The position numbers were made by a program, and so were the translations under genes. DNA of 12,681 nucleotides from an uncultured Paracoccaceae bacterium (lineage in GTDB: Bacteria; Pseudomonadota; Alphaproteobacteria; Rhodobacterales; Rhodobacteraceae). The stretch is from contig CALCPC010000661.1 in NCBI GenBank assembly GCA_937900975.1, positions 1-12,681 of the forward strand. Reading direction: 5' to 3'. Below the pieces are notes generated by a model. That model had not been told where the DNA came from and did no database searches. It was given only the letters and a program-made list of their open reading frames with translations. Each line of letters starts with the position of its first letter. Within the stretch, counting starts at the first letter, position 1. This document shows positions 5,983 to 12,681 of this stretch, piece by piece.

Positions 5983-7677
5983 TTAGTCCAGCCGCAGGCC
6001 GAGGCTTTCGGGCCAGGTGATGGTGTAGCCAAGTTCGACCGTCGCCGCGCCCCCGGCGGCCAGGTCCAGCCGCCATTGCCGAAGCCCGCGGCGGCCATCG
6101 GGATCGATGTCGGTCGGGGCGGGGCGGGTCGTCGCGGTGACGGTGACATCGTCGTTCTCCGACACGGGCACACGGTCGGTCAAAACCACCGGCAGCGCGC
6201 GCGCGCCGAGGTTGCGCACCCGGATCCGATAGCGCTCCACCCGCTTATAGGAGGTGCCGATCAGGCCGAAATCGCCCTCCGTCCGTTCCAGCGTCACACG
6301 CTCCACCGCGATGGCGTCATACTGTCCAACCGGCAGGTCGAACGCCTCGCCCACCGGCACGAACGGAAACCGCGCTTGGCCGAGGAACGCACCGTCGCGG
6401 AAGATCGCGACGGGCCCCGGCAGAAGCGGCGCGCTAAGCGTGTTGGTCCATTCCGCGATCAGATAGGCGGTAGGATCCAACAGCGGCGCAGTCTCGGCGG
6501 CCAGCGTTGCGGGCAGGGTTTGCCGGTCGATCACCACCTGGCGCACGGTGCCGTCGCCGGCGACATCGGCGGGATCCGCGATGCGAAAACTGAGGGTCGT
6601 GCCCTGGCGTTGAAATACCGCGCCGACCGCTTCGGCTTCGACCAAAGGCGCTGCCTGCAGGCGGTCTTCCTGCGCGGGCGCTGGGCTTTCGACCTGCGGG
6701 GACAAGATGTCTTGCGTGCGGTAAGCGAGGGATGCGCCGCGCCCGGATCCGGCCCGCTCTTCGCGCAAAAGGCGGGGTTGCAGGACCGGTGCCAGGACCC
6801 GGCCAGAGGGTCGTGCCGTCGACAAGGTCAGATCGACCCCCGACCATGCCTCGCCCGTGGTTTGGAAAATGCGCGCTTGGCGGGTGAGCGTCACCGCGTC
6901 GTCGGCGCCAAGGCGAAGGTCATAGATCGGCTGCCAGCCCGCGGTTTCGGTGCGGTAGGACAGCGCCAGAACGGCGCTGACCGGTGCGGGCGCAGTCAGC
7001 GTGACGGTCGCGATGGACCGGGGCGGCGCTGGACGGTCAAGCGCTTCGAGCGCTTGGCGCGCAGTGTCGAGCCGGACCTCCACAGGTTGGCGCGCCCGCG
7101 CCAAGGCGCCCCGCTCGGTTTCGGCGGCCAGACGCTCGGCCTCCGCTGCTGCGCCCTCCGTTGCGACAATGGCCAGGGCCGCGGCCCAGTCCGCAACGCC
7201 GAGCGCGGCGGCGCCCTCACCCATTGGCAGCGGGCGGATCAGGTTTTGGATGAAGCGCAGGCGCGTGTCAGCGACCGAAATCTTCGCGTCCTCGACGGCC
7301 AAAGCCGCGTCAAGCGTGCGCAGCTCGGCCTCGATGGCCGCGATATCGGCCTCAAGCGCAGCCCGTTCAGGCGATGTCAGATCGGCGCGCGGCGGCAATC
7401 GGTCGATCCGGTGATCGACCGATAGGATCGAAAAAGCGGCATCGCCAGCGCCCGCCACCCGCAGGCTTTCGGCCACGAGATCCAGCGGCAGATCCCCGAT
7501 CACCACGGTGTGTTGCCCGGCCTCGGCGGTAAAGCGCGCGCGGCGGGTCAGGATCGCGCCATTGGGATACAGGGTCGCCGCCTCCACCCGGCTATCGGGC
7601 CGGAGCTCGGCGGCGGCAACGGGCAGGGCTTGGGCCAAAACGACAGGGATCAAAAGCAGTAAGCTGGGCAAGCGCAT
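5983..7677 (-). CDS. Secreted DUF4139/DUF4140 domain protein, mucoidy inhibitor MuiA family
   Basis: A 564-residue protein with a classic signal peptide: Met-Arg, hydrophobic core LPSLLLLIPVVLAQALPV, and probable cleavage after AAA near residue 23, so it is exported to the periplasm or cell surface. An N-terminal DUF4140-like domain (about 28-125, starting VEAATLYPNGAILTRRA) runs into a helical, probably coiled-coil stretch (about 103-215, rich in Ala, Glu and Arg). The DUF4139 domain then fills the rest, with YRTETAGWQPIYDLRL (241-256) and TTGEAWSGVDLTLSTARP (273-290), and it ends in the typical beta strand YTITWPESLGLRL. The ATG at 7677 is fixed by AAGGAGA (plus strand 7683-7689) and the signal peptide; an in-frame upstream start would add 24 non-signal residues. 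The family name comes from a gene affecting mucoid colony growth in enterobacteria; its biochemical role is unknown. It probably shares a transcript with the next gene downstream. Confidence 0.9.
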   Translation of the reverse strand: MRLPSLLLLIPVVLAQALPVAAAELRPDSRVEAATLYPNGAILTRRARFTAEAGQHTVVIGDLPLDLVAESLRVAGAGDAAFSILSVDHRIDRLPPRADLTSPERAALEADIAAIEAELRTLDAALAVEDAKISVADTRLRFIQNLIRPLPMGEGAAALGVADWAAALAIVATEGAAAEAERLAAETERGALARARQPVEVRLDTARQALEALDRPAPPRSIATVTLTAPAPVSAVLALSYRTETAGWQPIYDLRLGADDAVTLTRQARIFQTTGEAWSGVDLTLSTARPSGRVLAPVLQPRLLREERAGSGRGASLAYRTQDILSPQVESPAPAQEDRLQAAPLVEAEAVGAVFQRQGTTLSFRIADPADVAGDGTVRQVVIDRQTLPATLAAETAPLLDPTAYLIAEWTNTLSAPLLPGPVAIFRDGAFLGQARFPFVPVGEAFDLPVGQYDAIAVERVTLERTEGDFGLIGTSYKRVERYRIRVRNLGARALPVVLTDRVPVSENDDVTVTATTRPAPTDIDPDGRRGLRQWRLDLAAGGAATVELGYTITWPESLGLRLD

Positions 7678-7873
7678 CGGTCTCTCCTTGTGCGGTGTCG
7701 TTTCTTGGACGCACCGCGCGCGGCGATCCTTGGGGCCGCGGTCCGCCACCTTTGCCCGTATTGTGCGCTGCGCTGCGTCACGTTAGCCTGCCGCCAACGG
7801 CGTTTTCCGGCGCCCCGATCCGGGGGCGGCCATTCGGCGGAAGCGCTGCCAGCCACACGGGACGCGCCTTAGA
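7678..7873. promoter_or_regulatory. Divergent intergenic region between muiA-like gene and pyc
   Basis: This 196-base gap must hold promoters for both directions. A weak candidate for pyc is TTGTGC (7761-7766), 17 bases, then TAGCCT (7784-7789). A GCCG/CGGC mini-hairpin followed by GTTTT (7790-7806) and a CGCCCC/GGGGCG hairpin (7811-7816 with 7823-7828) would fall in the pyc leader. The ATG of pyc lacks a clear Shine-Dalgarno sequence. None of these is strong; the region is listed mainly because its layout requires control elements. Confidence 0.35.
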
Positions 7874-10800
7874 ATGAAAGACTTCCAAAAAATCCTCATT
7901 GCCAACCGCGGTGAAATCGCCATCCGCGTGATGCGCGCCGCCAACGAAATGGGCAAACGGACCGTTGCCGTTTTCGCCGAGGAGGACAAGCTTTCGCTGC
8001 ATCGGTTCAAGGCGGATGAGGCCTATCGGATCGGCCGCGGGCTTGGCCCCGTTGCGGCCTATCTTTCGATTGAGGAAATCATTCGCGTGGCCAAGATGTC
8101 GGGCGCCGACGCGATCCATCCGGGCTATGGCCTGCTGTCTGAGAACCCGGATTTGGTTGAGGCGTGCGTGGCTGCGGGCATCGCCTTTATCGGGCCGCGC
8201 GCCGAGACGATGCGCGCGCTTGGCGATAAGGCAAGCGCGCGGCGCGTGGCGATGGAGGCCGGCGTGCCGGTCGTGCCCGCGACCGACGTCCTGCCCGACG
8301 ACATGGCGGAGGTGCGCCGGATGGCCGACGCCATCGGCTATCCCTTCATGCTGAAGGCAAGCTGGGGCGGCGGCGGCCGGGGCATGCGCCCGATTTTGAG
8401 CGCGGACGAGTTGGAGGACAAGGTCGCCGAGGGCCGGCGCGAGGCCGAGAACGCCTTTGGCAATGGCGAGGGCTATCTCGAAAAGCTCGTCCAGCGCGCC
8501 CGCCATGTCGAGGTGCAGATCCTCGGCGACGATTACGGTGGAATGTATCACTTGTGGGAGCGGGACTGCTCGGTCCAGCGGCGCAACCAGAAGGTGGTGG
8601 AGCGGGCCCCGGCGCCGTATCTTTCCGAGGCGCAGCGCGAAAAGCTTTGCGCGCTCGGCCGTCAGATCTGTGCCCATGTCGGGTATCGCTGTGCGGGCAC
8701 GGTCGAATTCCTGATGGACATGGACAGCGGCGATTTCTTCTTTATCGAGGTCAATCCCCGCGTCCAGGTCGAGCATACCGTCACCGAGGAAGTCACCGGC
8801 ATCGACATCGTCCGCGCCCAAATCCTGTTGGCCGAGGGCAAGACGATCTCCGAGGCGACAGGCAAGCAGAGCCAATACGACGTCAAGCTGAACGGCCACG
8901 CCATCCAGTGCCGGATCACAACCGAGGATCCGCAGAACAATTTTATCCCCGATTACGGCCGCATCACCGCCTATCGTGGCGCCACGGGCCACGGCATCCG
9001 GCTCGACGGCGGGACGGCCTATTCGGGCGCCGTGATCACGCGCTATTATGACAGCCTGTTGGAGAAGGTGACGGCCTGGGCGCCGACGCCCGAGATGGCG
9101 ATCCGGCGGATGGATCGCGCCTTGCGAGAGTTTCGGATCCGGGGCGTGGCCACAAACCTCGCCTTTGTCGAAAACCTGCTGCAACATCCAAGCTTTCTCG
9201 ACAACAGCTACACGACGAAATTCGTCGACACGCCGCCCGCGCTGCACGATTTCGCCCCCCGGCGCGATCGGGCGACGCGGATCCTGACATACCTTGCCGA
9301 TGTCACCGTCAACGGCCATCCCGAAACCAAGGACCGCCCGCGCCCGCCGGCCGCGCTGCGCCCGCCCATGGCGCCGCTGGTCGACCCCGCGGCGCCAAAA
9401 GCGGGTGCGCGGCAGATCCTGCTTGACCAGGGGCCAAAAGCGGTCGCCGATTGGATGCTGGCCGAAAAGCGGCTTTTGGTGACTGACACGGTGATGCGCG
9501 ACGGGCATCAAAGCCTGTTGGCCACCCGCATGCGCTCTTATGACATGATCGGGATCGCACCGGCCTATGCGGCCGAGTTGCCGGGGCTTTTCTCGGTCGA
9601 ATGCTGGGGCGGGGCCACGTTCGACGTCGCCTATCGGTTCCTGCAGGAATGCCCGTGGCAGCGGCTGCGCGATCTGCGTGCGGCGATGCCAAATCTTTTG
9701 ACGCAAATGCTGTTGAGGGCTTCGAACGGCGTCGGCTACACGAACTATCCCGACAATGTCGTCGTCAAATTCGTCGAGCAATCGGCAGCGTCCGGCATGG
9801 ATCTTTTCCGCGTATTCGATCCCCTGAACTGGGTTGAGAATATGCGGGTGTCGATGGACGCGGTGCTGGCGACGGGGCGCATTTTGGAGGCGTCGATCTG
9901 CTATACGGGCGACATTCTGGATCCCGACCGCGCGAAATATTCGCTGCGCTACTATGTCGATTTGGCCAAGGAGTTGGAGGCCGCGGGCAGCCATATCTTG
10001 TGTATCAAGGATATGGGCGGGCTGGTGAAACCCGCCTCGGCCGCGGCGCTGGTGCGGGCGCTGAAAGACGAGATTGCCATTCCGATCCATTTTCACACCC
10101 ACGACACCTCTGGCATTTCGGCGGCCTCCGTTCTGGCCGCGGCCGAGGCGGGTGTGGATGCCGCCGATGCGGCCATCGATGCGTTTTCTGGCCTGACATC
10201 GCAGCCCTGTCTTGGCTCCCTGGTCGAGGCGCTGCGTCACACGCCGCGGGACACCGGGCTTAGCGGCGCGGCAATCCGCGACATCTCGGCCTATTGGGAG
10301 GGGGTGCGCGCGCAATACGCGGCTTTTGAGCCCGAGATGCGGGCAGGCTCCTCTGAGGTCTATCTTCACGAGATGCCGGGCGGGCAGGGCACCAATCTGC
10401 GGGCGCAGGCGCGGTCGATGGGGTTGGAGGATCGCTGGCCCGAGGTCGCGCGCACCTATGCCGATGTCAACGCGATGTTCGGCGACGTCATCAAGGTCAC
10501 GCCGATTGCCAAGACAGTGGGCGACATGGCGCTGACGATGGTGTCGGCCGGTTTGACGGCGGCGGATGTTCTGGACCCCGGGCGCGATGTGTCGTTCCCG
10601 GATTCGGTTGTGACCTTTATGAAGGGCGAGGTCGGCCAGCCCCCCGGCGGGTTTCCCGCAGCGCTCCAGGCCAAAGTGTTGAAGGGGGAGGCGCCGATCA
10701 CCGTGCGCCCCGGTTCGCTGATGCCCCCCGCCGATTTGGAGGCGCTGCGCGGGGAAGCGTCGGCGGCACTGGACGGCGCGACGCTCGACGACGAAGATCT

Positions 10801-11314
10801 TTGCGGATACTTGATGTATCCGAAGGTTTTCCTCGACTACAGCCGCCGGCACGAAACCTATGGTCCGGTGCGGACGCTGCCCACCAGCGTCTTCTTCTAC
10901 GGTATGGAACCCGGCCAAGAGATCAGCGTCGAGATCGATCCCGGCAAGACGCTGGAAATCCGCCTCGCCGCCCTTGGCGAAAGCCACGAGGGCGAAGTGC
11001 GTGTGTTTTTTGAGCTGAACGGCCAACCCCGGACGGTTCGCGTGCCCGACCGCGCGGCGGTCGCGGGCGCGGCGACCCGCCCGAAGGCAGAGCCCGGCAA
11101 TGCCGCGCATGTCGCGGCGCCCATGCCCGGTCTGATCGCGTCCGTCTCAGTCACCGTTGGGCAGACGGTGGCGGAGGGCGATTTGCTTTGTGTGATCGAG
11201 GCGATGAAAATGGAGACGGGCATCTATGCCGACCGCGCCGCGACGGTGTCAGCAGTGCATGTTGCGGCCTCGGCGCAGGTCGACGCCAAGGATCTGTTGG
11301 TTGAGTTGGAGTAG
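7874..11314 (+). CDS. pyc: Pyruvate carboxylase
   Basis: A full-length, single-chain biotin enzyme of 1146 residues that makes oxaloacetate from pyruvate, bicarbonate and ATP, refilling the TCA cycle. The biotin carboxylase domain covers about 1-450: IANRGEIAIR (9-18), the ATP-grasp glycine loop GGGGRG (165-170), and EVNPRVQVEHTVTE (292-305). The carboxyltransferase domain covers about 530-800: TDTVMRDGHQSL (537-548, metal ligand D538), the carboxylated lysine K712 (CIKDMGG), and metal-binding H741 and H743 (HFHTHDTSG). The conserved PYC/OADA region follows to about 1010. The C-terminal biotinyl domain (about 1078-1146) carries EAMKMET with the biotinylated lysine K1112. All key residues are present and the length is normal. 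The ATG at 7874 gives the canonical N-terminus, although the ribosome site is weak. It is transcribed alone, divergent from the MuiA-like gene. Oxaloacetate supply is central when growth yields pyruvate. Confidence 0.98.
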   Translation: MKDFQKILIANRGEIAIRVMRAANEMGKRTVAVFAEEDKLSLHRFKADEAYRIGRGLGPVAAYLSIEEIIRVAKMSGADAIHPGYGLLSENPDLVEACVAAGIAFIGPRAETMRALGDKASARRVAMEAGVPVVPATDVLPDDMAEVRRMADAIGYPFMLKASWGGGGRGMRPILSADELEDKVAEGRREAENAFGNGEGYLEKLVQRARHVEVQILGDDYGGMYHLWERDCSVQRRNQKVVERAPAPYLSEAQREKLCALGRQICAHVGYRCAGTVEFLMDMDSGDFFFIEVNPRVQVEHTVTEEVTGIDIVRAQILLAEGKTISEATGKQSQYDVKLNGHAIQCRITTEDPQNNFIPDYGRITAYRGATGHGIRLDGGTAYSGAVITRYYDSLLEKVTAWAPTPEMAIRRMDRALREFRIRGVATNLAFVENLLQHPSFLDNSYTTKFVDTPPALHDFAPRRDRATRILTYLADVTVNGHPETKDRPRPPAALRPPMAPLVDPAAPKAGARQILLDQGPKAVADWMLAEKRLLVTDTVMRDGHQSLLATRMRSYDMIGIAPAYAAELPGLFSVECWGGATFDVAYRFLQECPWQRLRDLRAAMPNLLTQMLLRASNGVGYTNYPDNVVVKFVEQSAASGMDLFRVFDPLNWVENMRVSMDAVLATGRILEASICYTGDILDPDRAKYSLRYYVDLAKELEAAGSHILCIKDMGGLVKPASAAALVRALKDEIAIPIHFHTHDTSGISAASVLAAAEAGVDAADAAIDAFSGLTSQPCLGSLVEALRHTPRDTGLSGAAIRDISAYWEGVRAQYAAFEPEMRAGSSEVYLHEMPGGQGTNLRAQARSMGLEDRWPEVARTYADVNAMFGDVIKVTPIAKTVGDMALTMVSAGLTAADVLDPGRDVSFPDSVVTFMKGEVGQPPGGFPAALQAKVLKGEAPITVRPGSLMPPADLEALRGEASAALDGATLDDEDLCGYLMYPKVFLDYSRRHETYGPVRTLPTSVFFYGMEPGQEISVEIDPGKTLEIRLAALGESHEGEVRVFFELNGQPRTVRVPDRAAVAGAATRPKAEPGNAAHVAAPMPGLIASVSVTVGQTVAEGDLLCVIEAMKMETGIYADRAATVSAVHVAASAQVDAKDLLVELE

Positions 11315-11333
11315 CCGCGGCCATCGCCCTAAA

Positions 11334-11379
11334 ACCCGTGATGTCAGTTTTGACGTCTCGCGTGGCTGCTTTCACGGGT
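11334..11379 (+). terminator. Nested inverted repeats after pyc, possible terminator
   Basis: ACCCGTGA (11334-11341) is the exact reverse complement of TCACGGGT (11372-11379). Inside, ATGTCA (11341-11346) pairs with TGACGT (11351-11356) around a GTTT loop, with one G-T pair. It starts about 20 bases after the pyc stop, where a terminator is expected, but no T run follows. Confidence 0.4.
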
Positions 11380-11799
11380 GCAAAGGCTTTCTAGGCTGAC
11401 GCCGCCGCGCCGGAAACGGTGGACGTAGACCAACGTATCCGCCGGCGTGTGGAACCCCGCCATCACCGTCGCGGAATTTCAGACCGAGAGTGCGCGCGGG
11501 CAAGCTCGCTGCGCTGGACGCCGGGCGCCCCGGATCTGTGACCATGGCGCAAGCCGATGGCCGGCGGGCCCTTGACCACCGACTGGGCTGTGGCGGCCTA
11601 GCGGGCAACATGGCAGCGCAGCAATGACGCTGCCGTCACCAGGTTTCTGGCCGCGTGCGCCGCCTGGCCGAACAACCGCCAGACCGCAGGGCTGCGGATC
11701 ATGGGCTGGCGCAGTCCGGCCCCCCGCAGGCATTGCTGCCAGGCCGTATGGGGCCAAGCGCTGCGCGCACTCTGTCCTGCGCGCGGGCCCCGTTGACCC

Positions 11800-12681
11800 T
11801 CAGCACGATCGCCAGCACGCCGGCGGGTCTGTTCGATCCGCGGGCCACGGCGACATCGGTCGGCAGACGCTATGGCTTTGCCAACAGCGGCTCTGTGCAA
11901 ACGCCGCGCTTGCGCGCAACGCCTTACGGGAGCGACACGCGAAGCCCCTTGACGCTTTTTCAACCCAACGGGATTGAGGGAAGAAATCCCACAAATATAT
12001 AGGCTTATGTCCCCTTGTTCGCGCGCGAGGCGACGGGCCGACACCATCGACGGCCCAGCACCCGGCGCTGGCAATCGAGGCTGGCCCCGCGGCCCGTGCC
12101 ACCGGATCGGCGCGACACCAACCGTGCGCCGTACAGGGCGCGACCCGTGTCGCCACCAAGTCAGAGCGTGTTTGTCTATGCGCGGCACTCTGCCAGCCGA
12201 TGCCTGGCGAACACGTATGGCGCATCAGGGCGCGGGGAGGTGTTTCTGGCGGGTGCCGGCCGTCTGCATCGCCTTTGAGCGCGTGCTTCTGCCCGACAGT
12301 CGGGCGCTTCCCCATGCTAGCAGCGCCGGGGGCCGGCGTGACGCTGTCGGCGGCGCAGAAGACGCGCGCCTGATCGCGGGCCCTGCGCGAAACGCTGTAG
12401 CCCGAGACCGCGGCGGGGGCCGTTTTTTCCCGCCGCACCAGAAGCTTGTTCAGCGCATTCACATAAGCCTTGGCCGATGCGACGACCGTGTCCGTTTCCG
12501 AGGCCTGGCCGGTGACGATCTTGCCGCCCTCTTCCATCCGAACGGTCACGGTGGCCTGGGCGGCGATCCCCTCTGTCACCGCATGGACTTGATAAAGCGC
12601 GAGCGCCGCCTTGTGGTCGACAAGGCGGTTTACGGCCTCGAACGTTGCGTCGACTGGCCCGTCGCCCTGCGCCGTCACCTG
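11800..12681 (-). CDS. leuA: 2-isopropylmalate synthase, C-terminal part, 3' end abnormal; 5' part beyond the window
   Basis: The first 95 or so codons visible match the C-terminal regulatory (leucine-binding, LeuA_dimer) domain of 2-isopropylmalate synthase, which commits 2-ketoisovalerate and acetyl-CoA to leucine. GDGPVDATFEAVNRLV is the diagnostic start, then LYQVHAVTEGIAAQATVTVRMEE, and TDTVVASAKAYVNALNKLLVRREK at its end (codons running down to about 12420). The catalytic TIM barrel lies outside the window. After REKTAPAAVSGYSV (down to 12391) family character stops, yet the frame has no stop until 11800 and would add about 195 unrelated Arg/Ala/Pro/Cys-rich residues. Either a stop was lost (the codon TCG at 12388-12390 is one base from TAG), or the frame ends by a shift not visible here. 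The gene identity is secure; the 3' boundary given is only the next in-frame stop. Confidence 0.82.
   Translation of the reverse strand, partial: QVTAQGDGPVDATFEAVNRLVDHKAALALYQVHAVTEGIAAQATVTVRMEEGGKIVTGQASETDTVVASAKAYVNALNKLLVRREKTAPAAVSGYSVSRRARDQARVFCAADSVTPAPGAASMGKRPTVGQKHALKGDADGRHPPETPPRALMRHTCSPGIGWQSAAHRQTRSDLVATRVAPCTAHGWCRADPVARAAGPASIASAGCWAVDGVGPSPRARTRGHKPIYLWDFFPQSRWVEKASRGFACRSRKALRASAAFAQSRCWQSHSVCRPMSPWPADRTDPPACWRSC
11974..12003 (+). promoter_or_regulatory. Weak promoter candidate in an AT-rich patch
   Basis: TTGAGG (11974-11979), an 18-base spacer, then TATAGG (11998-12003) resembles a sigma-70 promoter on the plus strand. It sits in the only clearly AT-rich patch of this GC-rich stretch. 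No convincing gene follows, so it would serve an RNA if it is real. Confidence 0.2.
12291..12305. terminator. Perfect short hairpin GCCCGA-cag-TCGGGC, possible leuA terminator
   Basis: Six perfect pairs (12291-12296 with 12300-12305) around a three-base loop, about 85 bases beyond the last LeuA-like residue on the minus strand. The position suits the 3' end of leuA and supports the view that the true gene ends before this point. There is no T run in the minus direction. Confidence 0.35.

Larger units (their letters stand above)
11315..12290. other. Gene-free stretch of about 1 kb between pyc and recognisable leuA
   Basis: No frame here encodes anything I recognise. The open frames on both strands are short, rich in Arg, Ala, Pro and Cys, and lack ribosome sites. 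The minus-strand leuA frame runs through part of it (down to 11800), but that tail looks non-coding. Structure seen: GGACGT/ACGTaTCC inside CGCCGG/CCGGCG (11408-11447); GGCAGCG/CGCTGCC (11612-11618 with 11628-11634); a two-part stem GGGGCC plus GCGCGCA against TGCGCGC plus GGCCCC (11750-11791); GGGATT/AATCCC (11970-11975 with 11985-11990); GGGCCG/CGGCCC (12035-12040 with 12051-12056); CGGCGC/GCGCCG (12108-12113 with 12126-12131). An AT-rich patch sits at about 11955-12010. It may be decayed genes or unrecognised structured RNA. Confidence 0.55.

Noticed and set aside
5193..5986. Plus-strand open frames opposite the unknown protein
   Set aside because: Low-complexity Arg/Pro/Ala strings; the minus strand shows normal codon use and sits in operon position behind the MuiA-like gene.
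5977..7425. Long plus-strand open frame antisense to the MuiA-like gene
   Set aside because: Arg/Gly/Gln-rich composition without recognisable domains; the minus strand encodes a signal peptide and DUF4139 motifs.
7778..11110. Very long open frame of about 1110 codons antisense to pyc
   Set aside because: It is His/Arg/Gly/Ala-rich with no family resemblance, and arises from the strong GC third-position bias of pyc on the opposite strand.
11598..12188. Minus-strand frame of 196 codons and a plus-strand frame at 11655-12002 as possible genes
   Set aside because: No start signal and no recognisable motif; I could not link either to a transposase, integrase or other known family.
1..12681. CRISPR arrays, tRNA or rRNA genes, insertion sequences
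   Set aside because: Read through for direct-repeat arrays, cloverleaf-like sequences and transposase motifs; none seen.

Overview
The window reads as chromosomal DNA of a high-GC alphaproteobacterium, most likely Rhodobacterales (Roseobacter or Rhodobacter relatives). This rests on the strong G/C preference at third codon positions and on the style of the proteins: a single-chain pyruvate carboxylase, an alphaproteobacterial-type LeuA C-terminus and a ProC behind an HpcH/HpaI aldolase. I see no phage, transposase, tRNA, rRNA or CRISPR sequence. Most of the window is housekeeping and catabolic metabolism.

Layout. 72-920 (+) encodes a fumarylacetoacetate-hydrolase-family enzyme of the sugar-acid or ureidoglycolate-lyase-like branch. 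921-1556 is a 636-base stretch without a convincing gene but rich in long GC inverted repeats. 1557-2528 (-) is a D-2-hydroxyacid dehydrogenase. It diverges from 2664-3425 (+), an HpcH/HpaI class II aldolase, across a 135-base control region with an 11-bp perfect inverted repeat, a central operator-like dyad and a TTGACA box. The aldolase stop overlaps the start of proC (3422-4204, +). After 270 structured bases comes a small alpha/beta hydrolase (4475-5152, +). It converges on an unrecognised protein (5250-5948, -) that lies just downstream of a secreted DUF4139/MuiA-type protein (5983-7677, -). That pair diverges from pyruvate carboxylase pyc (7874-11314, +). The right end holds about 1 kb of non-coding-looking DNA, into which the 3' end of leuA (-, truncated by the window edge) runs without an obvious stop.

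How the genes may fit together (inference). The hydrolase, dehydrogenase and aldolase belong to families that handle 2-keto acids and commonly end in pyruvate or short hydroxy- and keto-acids, as in deoxy-sugar-acid or aromatic meta-cleavage catabolism. Pyruvate carboxylase, proC and leuA are central or amino-acid-biosynthetic genes. Nothing here proves a defined pathway. I found no convincing novel system. The points most worth checking are the symmetric divergent control region, the aldolase-proC coupling, the apparent lost stop of leuA, the unknown protein next to MuiA, and the structured gene-free stretches.
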